From the NCBI RefSeq assembly GCF_000220395.1, contig NW_004086011.1, positions 1 through 30,151 of the forward strand: a stretch of DNA of 30,151 nucleotides, read 5' to 3'. The translations under genes were made by a program, and so were the position numbers. The first letter of the stretch is position 1. Each line of letters starts with the position of its first letter. The notes beneath the pieces were generated by a model that searched no databases, had not been told where the DNA came from, and saw nothing but the letters and a program-made list of their open reading frames with translations. Source of the DNA: Ichthyophthirius multifiliis. Taxonomy: Eukaryota; Ciliophora; Oligohymenophorea; Hymenostomatida. This document shows, one piece after another, positions 1-11,858 of this stretch.

Positions 1-1
1 G

Positions 2-51
<50 letters not shown>

Positions 52-2278
52 TAATATATTTTTATATAAATATATTTTTTCTTAACATTAGTATGTAACT
101 TTATTAAAAAAAATTACTTTTTTTTAATGTTATTAAATAACAAAAAAAATAGTCAGTTAATATAATAGTTTTATATACATAATTTAATGTATCTAATTCA
201 GAATGTTGTTCAATTTAAATTTTATTATATTCATTTAAAATTAATTGTAATAATTTAATTAGGAATATGTAAAAATTTTCTTAATTTATATGAATCATTT
301 AAATAATTTTTTTTAAAAAAGATTGTAATTTTATAAATATATTTACTTTTTATTTATTTTTAATTATTTTTTATAGTGCGTTGAAATTTTATTTTTTATT
401 TATATTGTTAAATTTTATTGTATATTTAAATTACAGAAAGTAATAATTTTATATCTATTATCATTAATTATTATAAAAATAGAGCGTATTAATTATTAAT
501 AATTATTAATCAAATTAAATTAGAAAGTAATATTTACAATAAAATTATTTATTTAATTTTTAACAAAGGATGTAAATTTTTAGATTAATAGTTTATTTGA
601 TAAAAATTATTTATAATAGATAGTATCATTTATATTTTATATTATAAACTTTTTAAATTTTAATTTCAAAAGGATGTAAATTATTTAGATATTTTTTTTA
701 GTTTAAATTATTGATTTTAAGGAAATTGAAGTTACTAAAAAATTATTATCAAAATATAATTATGAATTTAAAAAGCCTGTAATAGTTTTATATATATTTT
801 TAAGTTAAACTATTTTATTTTAAAATAGTTTGTAAAATAATCATAAAGATGTTATTAAAAAATTAAAAATAGAACGTAAAAAACTTTAAACATCTACTAA
901 TTTAAATAAATATATATCCTTAATAATAAAGAGCTAAGTAATAATCATCTTCTCTAAATAAATTAAAAAAAAATAGAATGTAATTGTTAAATTTATATAT
1001 TTTTTAATTAAATTTATTAATAAAAATTTAGTGCGTAAATAAATCTTTTACTAAATTAATTAATAAATAATTAATTTTAGAAATGCGTAAATTCTTCATA
1101 TTTTATCTTATTTTTTTAACAAGTTAAAATAAAAGACAGTAATATTATATTTTTAAAATCTTTATTTTAATTTTGTATTTATTTAAAATAGGATGTTTAT
1201 TAAATAATTACTTTTTTGATGATTGATTTAATAATTTTTGTTTAAAAAAAAAAACAGAATTTGAAAAATTCATATGTATAATAATAATTATCTTATATAA
1301 AATTTTATATAAAAATTTAATTTATATAATTATAACATACAAATATGTATAAATTATAAGATAATTTAATTAGATTTCATTATATTAAAAAAAAATATTA
1401 TTTTTTATTTATATTATTATACTGTTAAATAGATAGTTGTATTTAAATTATTTTGTTTTGGTATTTAATAAACTTAATAAAGGAAGTAATTATCTATACT
1501 TTTACTTTCTTAAGATTAACGAAAATTTTACAATAAAAAAAGGATGTATATTTTTTAAGTATTAATTTTTAATAATATTATTTTTGATAATTAGAAAGTT
1601 AAATATTAAAATTATGATTTGATAATTATCATAATAATTAAAAAGGATGTATATTATTTAATTTATTTATATATTTATTTTTTACAGAATTTAATTGAAG
1701 TAAATCATAATAATTGTTTATATTTTATTTTAAATTAAAAAATAATAGTTGAAAAAAGTTATTAATATTGATTATAATTATTGTATTTTTTATATCATAT
1801 AGCTTGTAAAACTTAATAATATTATTTTTTTATAAAATTTTTAAATAATATTTAGTGCGTATAATATTATTATCTCAAGTTATATATATATATTTTTTGG
1901 TTAAACAAGGATGTAATAATTATATTTAATAATTTTACTATTAATTTATTTTGTATATTATAGGAAGTATTAATTTATTTAAATAAATTTATGATTATCG
2001 AAATAAAAGATTGTATATCTCATTAATATATATAAATATGTGCTTTTAAATCAATAATAGAAAGTTTAACTTTATTTTTTTTATTTATATTCATTTAAAA
2101 AAGGATGTAATATTTTTTATACTTCTGATAATTCTTTTTTAATGAAAATTAAAAATAGGAAGTATTTTTTAGATGTTATAATTTTCTTAATATATATTAA
2201 ATGAAATTAGTGTGTAATATAATTTAATTATATAAAATTTTTTGAGAATATATTTAAAAAGGAATAAGTAATTATAAA

Positions 2279-2321
<43 letters not shown>

Positions 2322-2543
2322 TAAATAATTTTTTTTTATGTTTTCATATAATTTAATTATATAAAACTCTTACTTTTCTATTTTATATCTTTTTAATAAT
2401 TTATTTTTTATTTTCAAAGCAAATCAAGGTATTATATAGTGTATTTTAATATTAATAATCATCTTTTTTAGGTTTTAAATCAAATTATAATATAAAATTA
2501 ATATCTTTATTAAAATCTAATTTATGAATTTAATTCAGAATGA
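1..2543 (+). CDS. Micro-exon gene 1 (3' part): mostly single-codon exons
   Basis: Protein of unknown function; the 5' end lies left of the window. I see 41 tiny exons, each preceded by AG and followed by GTA/GTT, spaced about 45-60 nt. Thirty-two are exactly 3 nt: Cys at 377, 1032, 1855, 2211; Asp 569, 673, 1192, 1543, 1646, 1910, 2104; Lys 437, 524, 1594, 2061; Glu 1483, 1963, 2159; Ile 322, 620, 1433, 2010; Asn 202, 873, 977; Ser 153, 483; Tyr 92; Pro 776; Phe 829; Thr 1136; Leu 1803. The others are multiples of three: 263-268, 722-730, 932-937, 1081-1086, 1258-1275, 1688-1699, 1749-1757, 2262-2267, 2420-2428. Near the end they join as CDEIKDECEQQIK. Every intron is phase 0. The last exon is either 2472-2543 (TGA 2541-2543), or 2472-2538 is another intron and a frame from 2539 ends at TGA 2806-2808. 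Introns 1276-1432 and 2268-2419 are longer and may hide exons. The splicing model is inferred and no transcript was seen. Confidence 0.72.
8..46. repeat. TA dinucleotide microsatellite
   Basis: Almost pure alternating TA, lying inside an intron of micro-exon gene 1. Confidence 0.9.
2280..2313. repeat. TA dinucleotide microsatellite
   Basis: Alternating TA inside the long intron 2268-2419 of micro-exon gene 1. Its expansion probably explains why this intron is about three times the usual length. Confidence 0.85.
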
Positions 2544-3738
2544 TAATTCGACGTACTTTTTTCTGAATATTATTTTAATTAAAAAATGTTTAAAAATTAA
2601 AAAGGATGAAAACATGAGTTATCATAAAGAACAATATTATATATATATAAATTTATTATATAAAATGAAAACATAATAAAAAAATAAATATATATTTATA
2701 ATTAAATAGAATAAATTATCATAATATGAATTACATATTTATTTAATTTATTATGCAAATATAATAAATTATAAATATTTTTAATATAATCTAATACTTT
2801 TATGTTGAAAAATGAAAATTAAATTATATTTATTCTTCATATATCTTTAATTTCAAATTAAAATTAATAGAATAAATTTTAGACATAAACTAATTTAAAC
2901 TTTTTTAAAAAATGCATGAAAATATATTAAATAATATAGAAATTAATTTAATATTATTATATTAAATATTTATTTTAAAATTTAATTATATATATATTTT
3001 ATATTTCAAAGTTTTTTTCTAAATAAAAATATATTTAACTTTTATAAAAAAATTAAGTTATAAAAAATAAATATATAGAAAATTATACGGATAAATAATA
3101 ATAATTTATTATATATTATAATAAATAATAATATCTTTTAATGAATATTAAAAGAAATCAAAAATTGAATTTTTATAAAATAAATACATATAAATTAATT
3201 TTTTAATATTTAAACATTTTTAAGTATTAACATAATTCATTAATATAGATAGCAAAATTAGATATATTTTTAAAAATAAATAATTAAATTTTTATACTAA
3301 GAAAATCCTTATATTAGAAAAATAAAATATATTATTAAGATAGATTGATAATTTAATTATATAGGTTATTTATTTAAAATAAAAAAAGAATAATAATTAT
3401 ATGTATAATTTAAAACTTTATAGAATAACACTTATACAAAAACAAAATAGCCTGAAATAAATTTTATTAAAATATATACTATAATATTATAAGATTATAC
3501 AGAATAATATTTACTTAATTACATATAAATAAATTTATAGTTTATAATAAAAAGATCATTTATTATTATTTTTATCTTTAATTTATTTAAAAAAAATTAT
3601 TATTGATATAATGTATCTATTTTTTATTTAGTATTTTATAAAAGTCTATAAATATTTTCTTATATTATATTATTTATGTTAAAAAATATTATTTTCTAAA
3701 AGATTAAAGATAAATTTATTTATATTTTAATTCTTTTA

Positions 3739-3841
3739 ATAATAAGATTTTTTAAATATTAAAAACTATTTCTTTTAATATTATTTTAAATTTTTTATAA
3801 TAAGATTTTTAAATATTAGAAACTATGTCTTTTATTATTAA
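3739..3841. repeat. Imperfect tandem duplication, about 58-60 nt unit
   Basis: Two adjacent copies of a unit containing AATAAGAT, a T run, AAATATTA and AAACTAT; the copies start near 3741 and 3799. They differ by a few substitutions and one T-run length change. Local tandem duplication is the simplest explanation. Confidence 0.7.
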
Positions 3842-4101
3842 TGGAATTTAAAATTCATAACTTTATTAAAAGAAGAAATTTACTATTTTTTTTTTTTTTT
3901 TATAATTGAATAAATAAATAAAAATATTTATTTAAAAATGATATTTTTATTATTAAAAAAATTAGATTTTTTTTTACCTTTATTAAATAATTTTTTTAGA
4001 TATAAATTAATATTTTATTAAATAATATTTTTTTATTCTTTTATTAATTTTTTTTTTTATTTTTTTATCTTATTATTTTTTATACGTTTCATATAAAATA
4101 T

Positions 4102-4104
4102 ATA

Positions 4105-4158
<54 letters not shown>
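4102..4158. repeat. TA dinucleotide microsatellite
   Basis: Alternating TA tract in intergenic DNA, one of the longest simple repeats in the window. Confidence 0.9.
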
Positions 4159-4160
<2 letters not shown>

Positions 4161-4527
4161 CATTTTTTAATTGATTATTTAATATTTTTTTTCATCAAAC
4201 TTTATAAATGACATTCAATTGAATAGACTATATTTTATGTCATAATTATTTTTTTTCATTAACTTTATATTTAATTAGTATTTCATTATTATAATATTCT
4301 CTCTTGATTATATTTTTATAAATTATTAATTACAAAATATATTTTACCATAGTCATTAAAGTATTATAAAAGAGGTCATAATGCTTAATGGGAACATATA
4401 CATAATAATTAGATTATATATTTAATAATTTTTATATAAAAATTTTAAAAAGTTTAATTAAAAATAATTACTTTATAGAATGATTTTTTTACTGTAAATT
4501 TAAAAAAAAACTAAAAATAAATAAAAT

Positions 4528-4565
4528 AAAAGGCAAAAAATACTTATATTTACCAATTGCCTTTT
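4528..4565. other. Inverted repeat downstream of the macrodomain gene
   Basis: Arms AAAAGGCAA (4528-4536) and TTGCCTTTT (4557-4565) are perfect complements around a 20 nt loop, followed on the + strand by a T run. It starts about 60 nt past the TGA of the macrodomain gene. It could form a hairpin in the 3' UTR. A role in 3' end formation is only a guess, since eukaryotic genes do not normally use such hairpins. Confidence 0.5.
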
Positions 4566-4627
4566 TTTTTAAAAAAAAAAATTACAAAATAAAATAAAAT
4601 AATAAAAAGTAATATATATATATATAA

Positions 4628-5332
4628 TCATTCTTCGACATTAATTAATCTATCTGAATAATTAGAAGCTTTATTTAAAATAATTCCCATATTTTCTTTA
4701 AGTTTATCTTGGAAAATTCTTACAATTTATTTTTTTCTATGAATATATTTAATACTTAAATCCCCATTTTCAATTATTCCATTCATACAAACTTCTTTTA
4801 AAGCATTAACTAATGCTTCGCAAGCAAATTAACGCGGAAATCCAAATAAATCGGAATTTGAGTCTGTAAAAATAATTTCCTTTATATTTTATTCTTTACA
4901 TTTTTAAAAAATGTTTATATATCCTTATTATAAAACTTAAATTTCTTCAAATTATCCTCCTTTCCATATCGGTATTATCATATGAATTATATTTTTGACA
5001 TTCTAAAATATTTCAGGTCCTGAAATAATGAAATCTCCAGGTTTAAAGTATTAACCTATTTAATTTCCAATTTATTTTTAAGCTTCATTATTGATATTTT
5101 AAACTTCATTTTCCATAAATGGAACTGAATAATTTTTCATTTATGTATCTGTTCCCAATACAATTGCATCAGCAGTTTCTTATTTTATATCAGTTGATTT
5201 GCATATTATTTTAACCTTTTCTAAAAAGTTAAATGTATGGAGTTCATCTTGATTTATGTTTTAGTTATTGTTAATATTATTTGATGATTCTGAACTTTTT
5301 GGTTCGATTTCTTTTTAAAAACAACAGCCCAT
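4628..5332 (-). CDS. Macrodomain (ADP-ribose-binding-like) protein with MGCC N-terminus
   Basis: One uninterrupted frame of 234 codons with many TAA/TAG glutamines, ending at TGA. Residues about 40-182 match the macrodomain plan. CKSTDIKQETADAIV (44-58) corresponds to the GDIT..DAIVNAAN strand, GPEIFQNVKNIIHMIIP (105-121) to the K.IIHTVGP strand, and IIFTDSNSDLFGFP (153-166) to the AFPAISTGIYGFP loop. Macrodomains bind ADP-ribose or remove it from proteins. Here the NAAN motif reads GTDTQ, so the usual catalytic Asn is missing; binding without hydrolysis, or loss of ligand, is possible. Gly2 with Cys3/Cys4 is a typical site for N-myristoylation plus palmitoylation, suggesting membrane attachment (inferred). 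There is no intron. It lies downstream of a degenerate glyoxalase II-like gene on the same strand, 271 nt away. Confidence 0.8.
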
Positions 5333-5351
5333 TTTTTTTTTTTATTTTTTT

Positions 5352-5369
5352 GGTGGGAGGGGGGAGGGG
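5352..5369 (+). other. G-run (quadruplex-prone) just upstream of the macrodomain start
   Basis: G runs of 2, 3, 6 and 4 separated by single T or A bases, in DNA that is otherwise almost G-free. It lies 20-37 nt upstream of the ATG of the minus-strand macrodomain gene, so the mRNA-sense strand is a C-rich tract in the 5' UTR or promoter. A two-tetrad quadruplex or an i-motif is possible. Confidence 0.6.
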
Positions 5370-5603
5370 ATCTTTTTTTATAGATAGATAAATTTTTGTT
5401 AGATAATAATAATAATTTTTCTTTTATTAAAAAAATATTTTAGGTATATTATTTATATAAACAAAAATAAAAAATAGTTTTTTTTTTTTTTTCCTTTCTT
5501 TTTATATATTTATTATTTTATTAAAAGTATATATATTATAACAGCTAAATATAAAATACAAAAATTAATAAGAAAAAAAAAAAAATATTTAAAAATTTAT
5601 TTG

Positions 5604-6600
5604 TCAATTAGTTTTAAAAAAAGTATATTGTAACTCTTTTAATTTCCAAAAAGCTTATATAGGGTCATTAACATTTAATTAATTAATTAAATTTTATTCA
5701 TTAACTCTTAAAAAAGGGTTCGAATTTTTTTCTTCTATTAAAGTACTTGGAAGAATATGTTTATTTTTTGGCATATTTTACTTTAAGAGTTTTATTTTGG
5801 AATTTATAATACCATTTTAGGGATCTAAGCTTTTCGAAAAAATTAAATTTTCCATTTATGCGTCTCTTCCTGGAAAAATTAAAGTTTCGTTTGGAAAAGC
5901 TTTTATTTTTTCTAAATTTTCAAAAAAGTTTTTGCTGTTATTTTATTCAAAATCTCCAACTGAACTAATTTTTTTTGTTTATATGTTTTTTCCCTATATA
6001 AAAAAAAATATACTTTATTAAAAGCATTTCTCCTGTAAAAAGAACAGGTATTTAAGTCATAAATTCATTTTTTTATAAAATTTAAATTATAAAAAAGTTT
6101 TCTTTATAACCTGAAAAATTCAAAAAACAAATTTCCAAATCTCCAATATGAAAAGGAATTTAATGATAAACAATTTTATTATTGAAATTTTTTATAGTCT
6201 CACTTTTACCCGCAATAATTAATAAATTAGAATTATATTCTAGATATTAATTATTGTCTTTACTCATTATTCCATTATTTTGTGTACTTAATATATGAGT
6301 TAGTTTAGACTTGTATTTATATTCTAGTATTCCTATATGATATATTGAATTATTGTAACTTCCTGGATCTATGCTTATTAGTTAGTTGGTTTTTTTTTCA
6401 TGTATTATGTATGCTTTTTGTTTGTTTTTATTTTTTTGTTTTTTTAATTTTTTTTACATGCATATTTTTCCTATTCTTTATATATATAAATTTGTTTTAA
6501 TAGTGTATGATTGAGTTATGAGTAAAGATTTAATTCTTATGAAAATTATTTTTTATTTAAGTTTTAGAATATTTTTAGATTAGGGTATTTCAAAAAACAT
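5604..6600 (-). CDS. Glyoxalase II-like (metallo-beta-lactamase fold) protein lacking the metal ligands
   Basis: Two exons, 6600-6014 and 5964-5604, with a 49 nt intron (5965-6013); 948 nt in total, 315 residues, TGA stop. The match is to hydroxyacylglutathione hydrolase. AYIIHEKKTNQLISIDPGS (to about 81) corresponds to YLIID.....VDPG, IPVLFTGE (184-191) to PAVFTGD, ETLIFPGRDAQMENL (about 222-236) to LVFCGHEYTLNNL, and HILPSTLIEEKNSNPFLRVNE, written here as HILPSTL and NPFLRVNE, to the conserved C-terminal TVPST..EE..NPF. Glyoxalase II hydrolyses S-D-lactoylglutathione using two metals. The HxHxDH motif is replaced by STQNNGIMSKDN (about 103-114), the next His region reads FSGYKEN, the bridging Asp is Glu191 and the last His is Arg in PGRDA. 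It is probably a pseudoenzyme with an intact frame. The start could instead be the in-frame ATG at 6459; residues 1-60 are poorly conserved. Confidence 0.78.
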
Positions 6601-8494
6601 TTTGTAAACATTTTTTTTTTTTTAAGCAAAAAAAAAAAAAAAAAATTAAATATTTATAAAAATATTTTATTTTTAAATAAAATAAAAAATAATATATAAA
6701 TATAGTATTTTAAACATAAAATATTAATATTTTAAACTTTAAAATAATATTAATGATATTATTAGATAATATATTAAATTATATATTTTTAAATATTAAT
6801 TTATTGTATATATATTTAAAGAAAAAATAAATAAAAGTATTAATAATTTTATATATTAAATATATTGATTTTTTTTATTTTAGTTATATTTTTATAGGAT
6901 AATTAAAATATATATATATGTATTTTATATTGACTTAAAATAAATATAATTTATATATATATTATAGATGTAATAAGAATAAAAATAATTATATTTTTTA
7001 TTAGCAAATTTTTAATATTTATTAATTTATATAATATATTGTATGTTTAAATAATTCTTAATATAAATAATATATATTATTTTTATTATAATTTTTGTTA
7101 ATTTTATATATGGATATTTCTTTATTAAAAATTAATTTTATTTAACATTTAAATTAATATAATAAGGAATTATTTATATTTTGGTTTTATTGATTTTTTA
7201 ATATTTCAAAAATAATAAATGCATAATATTATAGACATAAGTAAGTAAAATATATAAATATATTTTTTTTATTAAATTTTAAGTATTATTTTATTTTTAC
7301 TTAATTAGTAAATATAATATTAACTATTATATAGATATATTGTATAAAAATTGAATAATTTGAATCTTTTTTATTATCAATTATATTTTTTATTTACTTA
7401 TATCTACTATTCAATATAAATATAAAAATTAATAAATAAATGTATGTTTTTTAAAAACTGATATAAAATAACTAATATAACATTCAAAACTTCAATTGAT
7501 CATATAAAAACATTTGTGGTAATACATATAATTAAATAATTTTAGGAAATGCACATATTTAAATAATTATAACTTCTTTTTATCTTAAAAGTCGTATATA
7601 CTAAAAATGGTTTATTATAAAATATAAATATAATTGAATATAAAAATTAAATGTTTTTTTGGAAAAAAATCAGTTTTAATAATTATTTTTTAATAAGACA
7701 AATTTTAATACAAAAATTAGATAAATATAAATTATGTATACCATATTTTTTTAATATAGATAAATTGAAGATTTAAATATTATTAATAATAGCTACCTAG
7801 ATTTTAACAACAAAAATAATTTTGTGATATAAAATTTGGAAAACAATTTAATAAAATTACATTTAAATAATTATTTTTATATAACTGACGAAAATAAGCT
7901 ATTAAGATTTCTATAACTAAATAAATAATTAATCGTACTTAAAAATATTTATTTTTTAAATATAATTAAAAATATATACCTTGATTAAATCCAAAAAATT
8001 ATGAATGTGCGCATAAATATGCATTTTAAAATAATGAATAAGTTTAATATAGTCAAATTGTAAATAAAAATAATTATTTCCTTCTCTGAAAAACAAAAAG
8101 TATTATTTCAAATAAAAATAGAGATAGAAAATTTTATATTTAATATAAGCCAAATATGAAAGATGAAAGTATTTTTTATATATACTTAATAAAAATATAC
8201 TAAATTTGAAAATATAATTATTTTAATAGTTTAATAATGAATTCTGAGTTTATTTAAAAATAAATAAATTAAATTATTTATTTTTTTAAATAAATATAAT
8301 ATTAAAATTAATGATTATAAGCATCATATATATATAAATATTATTTATTTTTCAAAAAAAACTATTATTTTAAATAATATTAAATTAAAAAATATATATA
8401 TTAATTATTTCATATTTATTATATAAACATAATTATTTAAATATTTGAAATTAATTTTTTTTTTTTTTTTCAAAAAATAAGAAAAGTAATAAAA
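6601..8494. other. A+T-rich divergent intergenic region
   Basis: Separates the minus-strand glyoxalase-like gene from the + strand low-complexity gene, so it should contain both promoters. I see no coherent coding frame and no AG-NNN-GTA array. Between about 7440 and 8250 the DNA is slightly richer in G+C, without an interpretable signal. Confidence 0.55.
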
Positions 8495-10614
8495 ATGGGA
8501 TAAGAATAATCATTATAATAAAACAACTAAATTATATAAAATCAACAACAACAAATATATTAAAGTAATTCTACTCCAGAAGACAACATGGAATATATTC
8601 AAAGAAGCAAAACATAAAGCCATAATCAATAAAACTAGAATAACTTAAACAATAATTTTTAAACTTCTTAAATTCTTTCAGGAAATTTCAGTGTAATTTA
8701 ATCTAAAAATTCAAATAAAAATGAAGATTAAGAAATTATTTATAACCATTAATAAATTCTTGATTTAGAAGATCAGAATACCAAATAAAAAGATTAAATA
8801 AAAAGAAATAAAAATCCAGAATTAATTATTAGTAATTAACAGGGCTTTATGAATACTTTTGGTCCTATCCAATATTAAAACCAATAGCAGTATGTATAAT
8901 AAGGATCTTTAAAATAAAACGAACAATAAGATAATTAATAATAATAGTATTCTCTATAAGAATAATAACCATATATGTTATAAAACTAATAATAATGCAT
9001 GCCATAAAACTAATAATATTTATTTTAACTATAATAAAATTAATAATTATAATAATAATAATTGCATTAATCATATTAATCAAATAATTTAAATTCGTAA
9101 ATAGACAATAATTAATAATCTGAAAGAAAATAATAAATTATTAATTTACTTTTACACAATGGAAATGATAATTAACCTTAATAAATATAAAAATCGTAAA
9201 CTAATAATTTCAATTCTTCGGCAGTTGTAGAAAGACTTTTGTAAAAAGGTAAAGAAATTTAAATAAGAAATTAACTCACTTAAGATTTCTATGATTAATA
9301 TGAACTTAAAGAATGTACTTTTTAACCTAATATGAAAAGTTAGAATAATATAGGCGTATAATTACCTTTATAATAAAGAACTTTATAGGAATTTTTGGAT
9401 GGATAGAATAGATTTTTAAAGAAAAAAGAAGAGAAAATTTAAAAAATAAAAACTAATGTTTAATAAAATGAAGTTTCTTAATGTACATATTAACCTTCTG
9501 TATTATAAGTTTCGGAAGTGGTGAATATTTCTAAAAAAAATAAAAATTAACAACAAAAAAAATATCAACCAGTACATAAAAGACTTTTTAATTTACATAA
9601 AATGCAAATATAAAAATAAGGAGAAGAATCGAGAGGTAATTTGGATAAATAAACTGAAAAAAAAAGTGTTAATAAAAATAATTCTTAAACTATTGAAAGA
9701 TTATATATGTTAGGGAAATAAAAATAAAATGCAAAAAGAGAAGGAATTGTATTAAAAAGAAATAAATCACCTTCTTAAAATTCATTGAATGATGATAATA
9801 AAGGAGCTAAAAATAATAATTTAAATATTTGTTCAAAATAATCAGAACTTAGTCTTGCTTAAAAACTTATGAAAGAATATAAATATGTAGTTTCTGTTAT
9901 TGTACCTGATATTCATTAATAATAATATTAATTAGATTATATATAGTGAATATATATATATGTATATATTTTTTATAACCAAAAAAAAATAGAATGTCAG
10001 AAATTTTCAGATTAATGGGACTTATTAGTTATACGGAAAAAGTAGAAAGTTAAAATTTTGTAAAAGAAAGAAGTTTAATAAATGATATGTGGATTTTGTT
10101 AAATGGAAGTGATTTTGGAGGAGTTAGTTATAGGAATTTACTTCTGTTTGTGTTTGCAATAATGGGTATTTAAATTGACTTACCGACTTTTAAAAAAGGA
10201 AAAGAAGAAAACTAATTAAATATTATTCTCTCAAAGGATATGGCTTAACCACTTTTAAGAGATATAGCAGAAATGAAAATTGAATAAATAGAATAATTCA
10301 AATAATTGACTTTAAATAATCTAAATATTTCAAGAAATAGTATAATTTAATAATAATAATAGACTTAATAATAAAAAACATAATAATATAATTCAGAATA
10401 GGAAAAAATTATTTTTGATTTAACAAAAAATGAAAATTTAAACGCAAATTTAAAAAGTTGGATTTCTTAAAGAAAATAGGAATTAAAAGTAGGAAATTTC
10501 GATGAAAATAACAACTTGATTCTAACTAATAACGAAATTAAATAAGTTTAGGAAACTTTTTATCCATTATATAATAATAAATTACATACAGAGAGGGAAA
10601 AATAAATTATTTTA

Positions 10615-10662
<48 letters not shown>

Positions 10663-11066
10663 TTTATTTAAATCTAAAATGATTTATTTAATGAAAGTAA
10701 TAAATAGAATATTTAAGAAAGAGTAATAAAACATGTTGATTTTTTAGTTCATTAAAATTAAGAAAAATTTAAAATTAAAAAATAATTAAAAGATTAATAA
10801 CAAGAGCTTTAATTATATGAATGTACTTTTGCTCCATAAATAAATAATAATTATAATAATTCTTAAGAAAATATTCGGGAGAAAAACACTAAAAGATATT
10901 TAGATTTATATAGTTTAGCAAAACCACGTTCATAATTAAAGGATAAAAATACAAATGAGGTTGAATATGAAAAAAATTGTGATTAATGTACATTTGTTCC
11001 TGATATAGGAATATCTAATTTGAATACACATAATCGTTAAAAAAAAAAAATAAACAACTAAATTAT

Positions 11067-11101
<35 letters not shown>

Positions 11102-11791
11102 AAAAAAAATGTATATATAAGAAATAAAGATGAAACTATAGAAAGAATAAGAAAAGCTTATGAAGAAAGTTAATAAGTAAAATAATTTATTTCTAGAGGT
11201 GAACTTATATATACAGGATCTAGAAGTCCTTGTAAATCAAAAAAAAGTCGTGGAAGCCTTAATAGTATATAGTTTGCATCTCCTTAAATTAAATTAAAAA
11301 GACCTTATACGGGATCGTTAAAAAATAATATAGGGAGTTAGAATTTATCGAAAAATTATTAAACTTCTAATACTTAATATGAATCTTAATAATAATAAGA
11401 ATAAGGTATTTTTTTGTTTTATATATTTTAATTTAAAATATTTTTTATTAGATATGAATTAAATGGAATAAAAATAAATGAATTTTAATGATATTTTATA
11501 AAATAAAAATAATAATTAATAAAATTACTAAGAGTAATAAGTTAATTAAATTAATGGTAATCCTTTGGTTTATGTTGATATTAATTTAGGCGGAGATTAA
11601 ATAGAAAGAATTGTTATTTATAAAGATGATTAACCTGAATAATTAGCACTTAATTTTATTTAATAATATGGTAATATATATATTTACATTTATTATTTAT
11701 TTATATATTCTTTTTTTATTCTATAGGATTAGACATAAATCTTAAGGACAGATTAACCTAATTACTAATTATGTAAATAGAAAATTCGCTA

Positions 11792-11858
<67 letters not shown>

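Larger units (their letters stand above)
2809..4527. other. A+T desert without convincing gene
   Basis: Nearly pure A/T with no coherent glutamine-TAA/TAG reading frame on either strand and no run of AG-NNN-GTA units. It holds a short direct duplication (3739-3841) and a TA tract (4102-4158). It separates the 3' end of micro-exon gene 1 from the 3' end of the macrodomain gene, so it is a convergent intergenic spacer. Confidence 0.6.

Noticed and set aside
841-853. Extra AG-AT-GT micro-exon close to 848
   Set aside because: Two bases only and 20 nt from the previous exon, so it would break frame and spacing.
5994-6013. 20 nt intron in the glyoxalase-like gene
   Set aside because: It leaves the downstream frame shifted. 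Ending the intron at 5965 (49 nt) restores frame and the family alignment.
8865-9083. Minus-strand open frame rich in Ile
   Set aside because: Antisense of the Gln/Asn-rich low-complexity gene.
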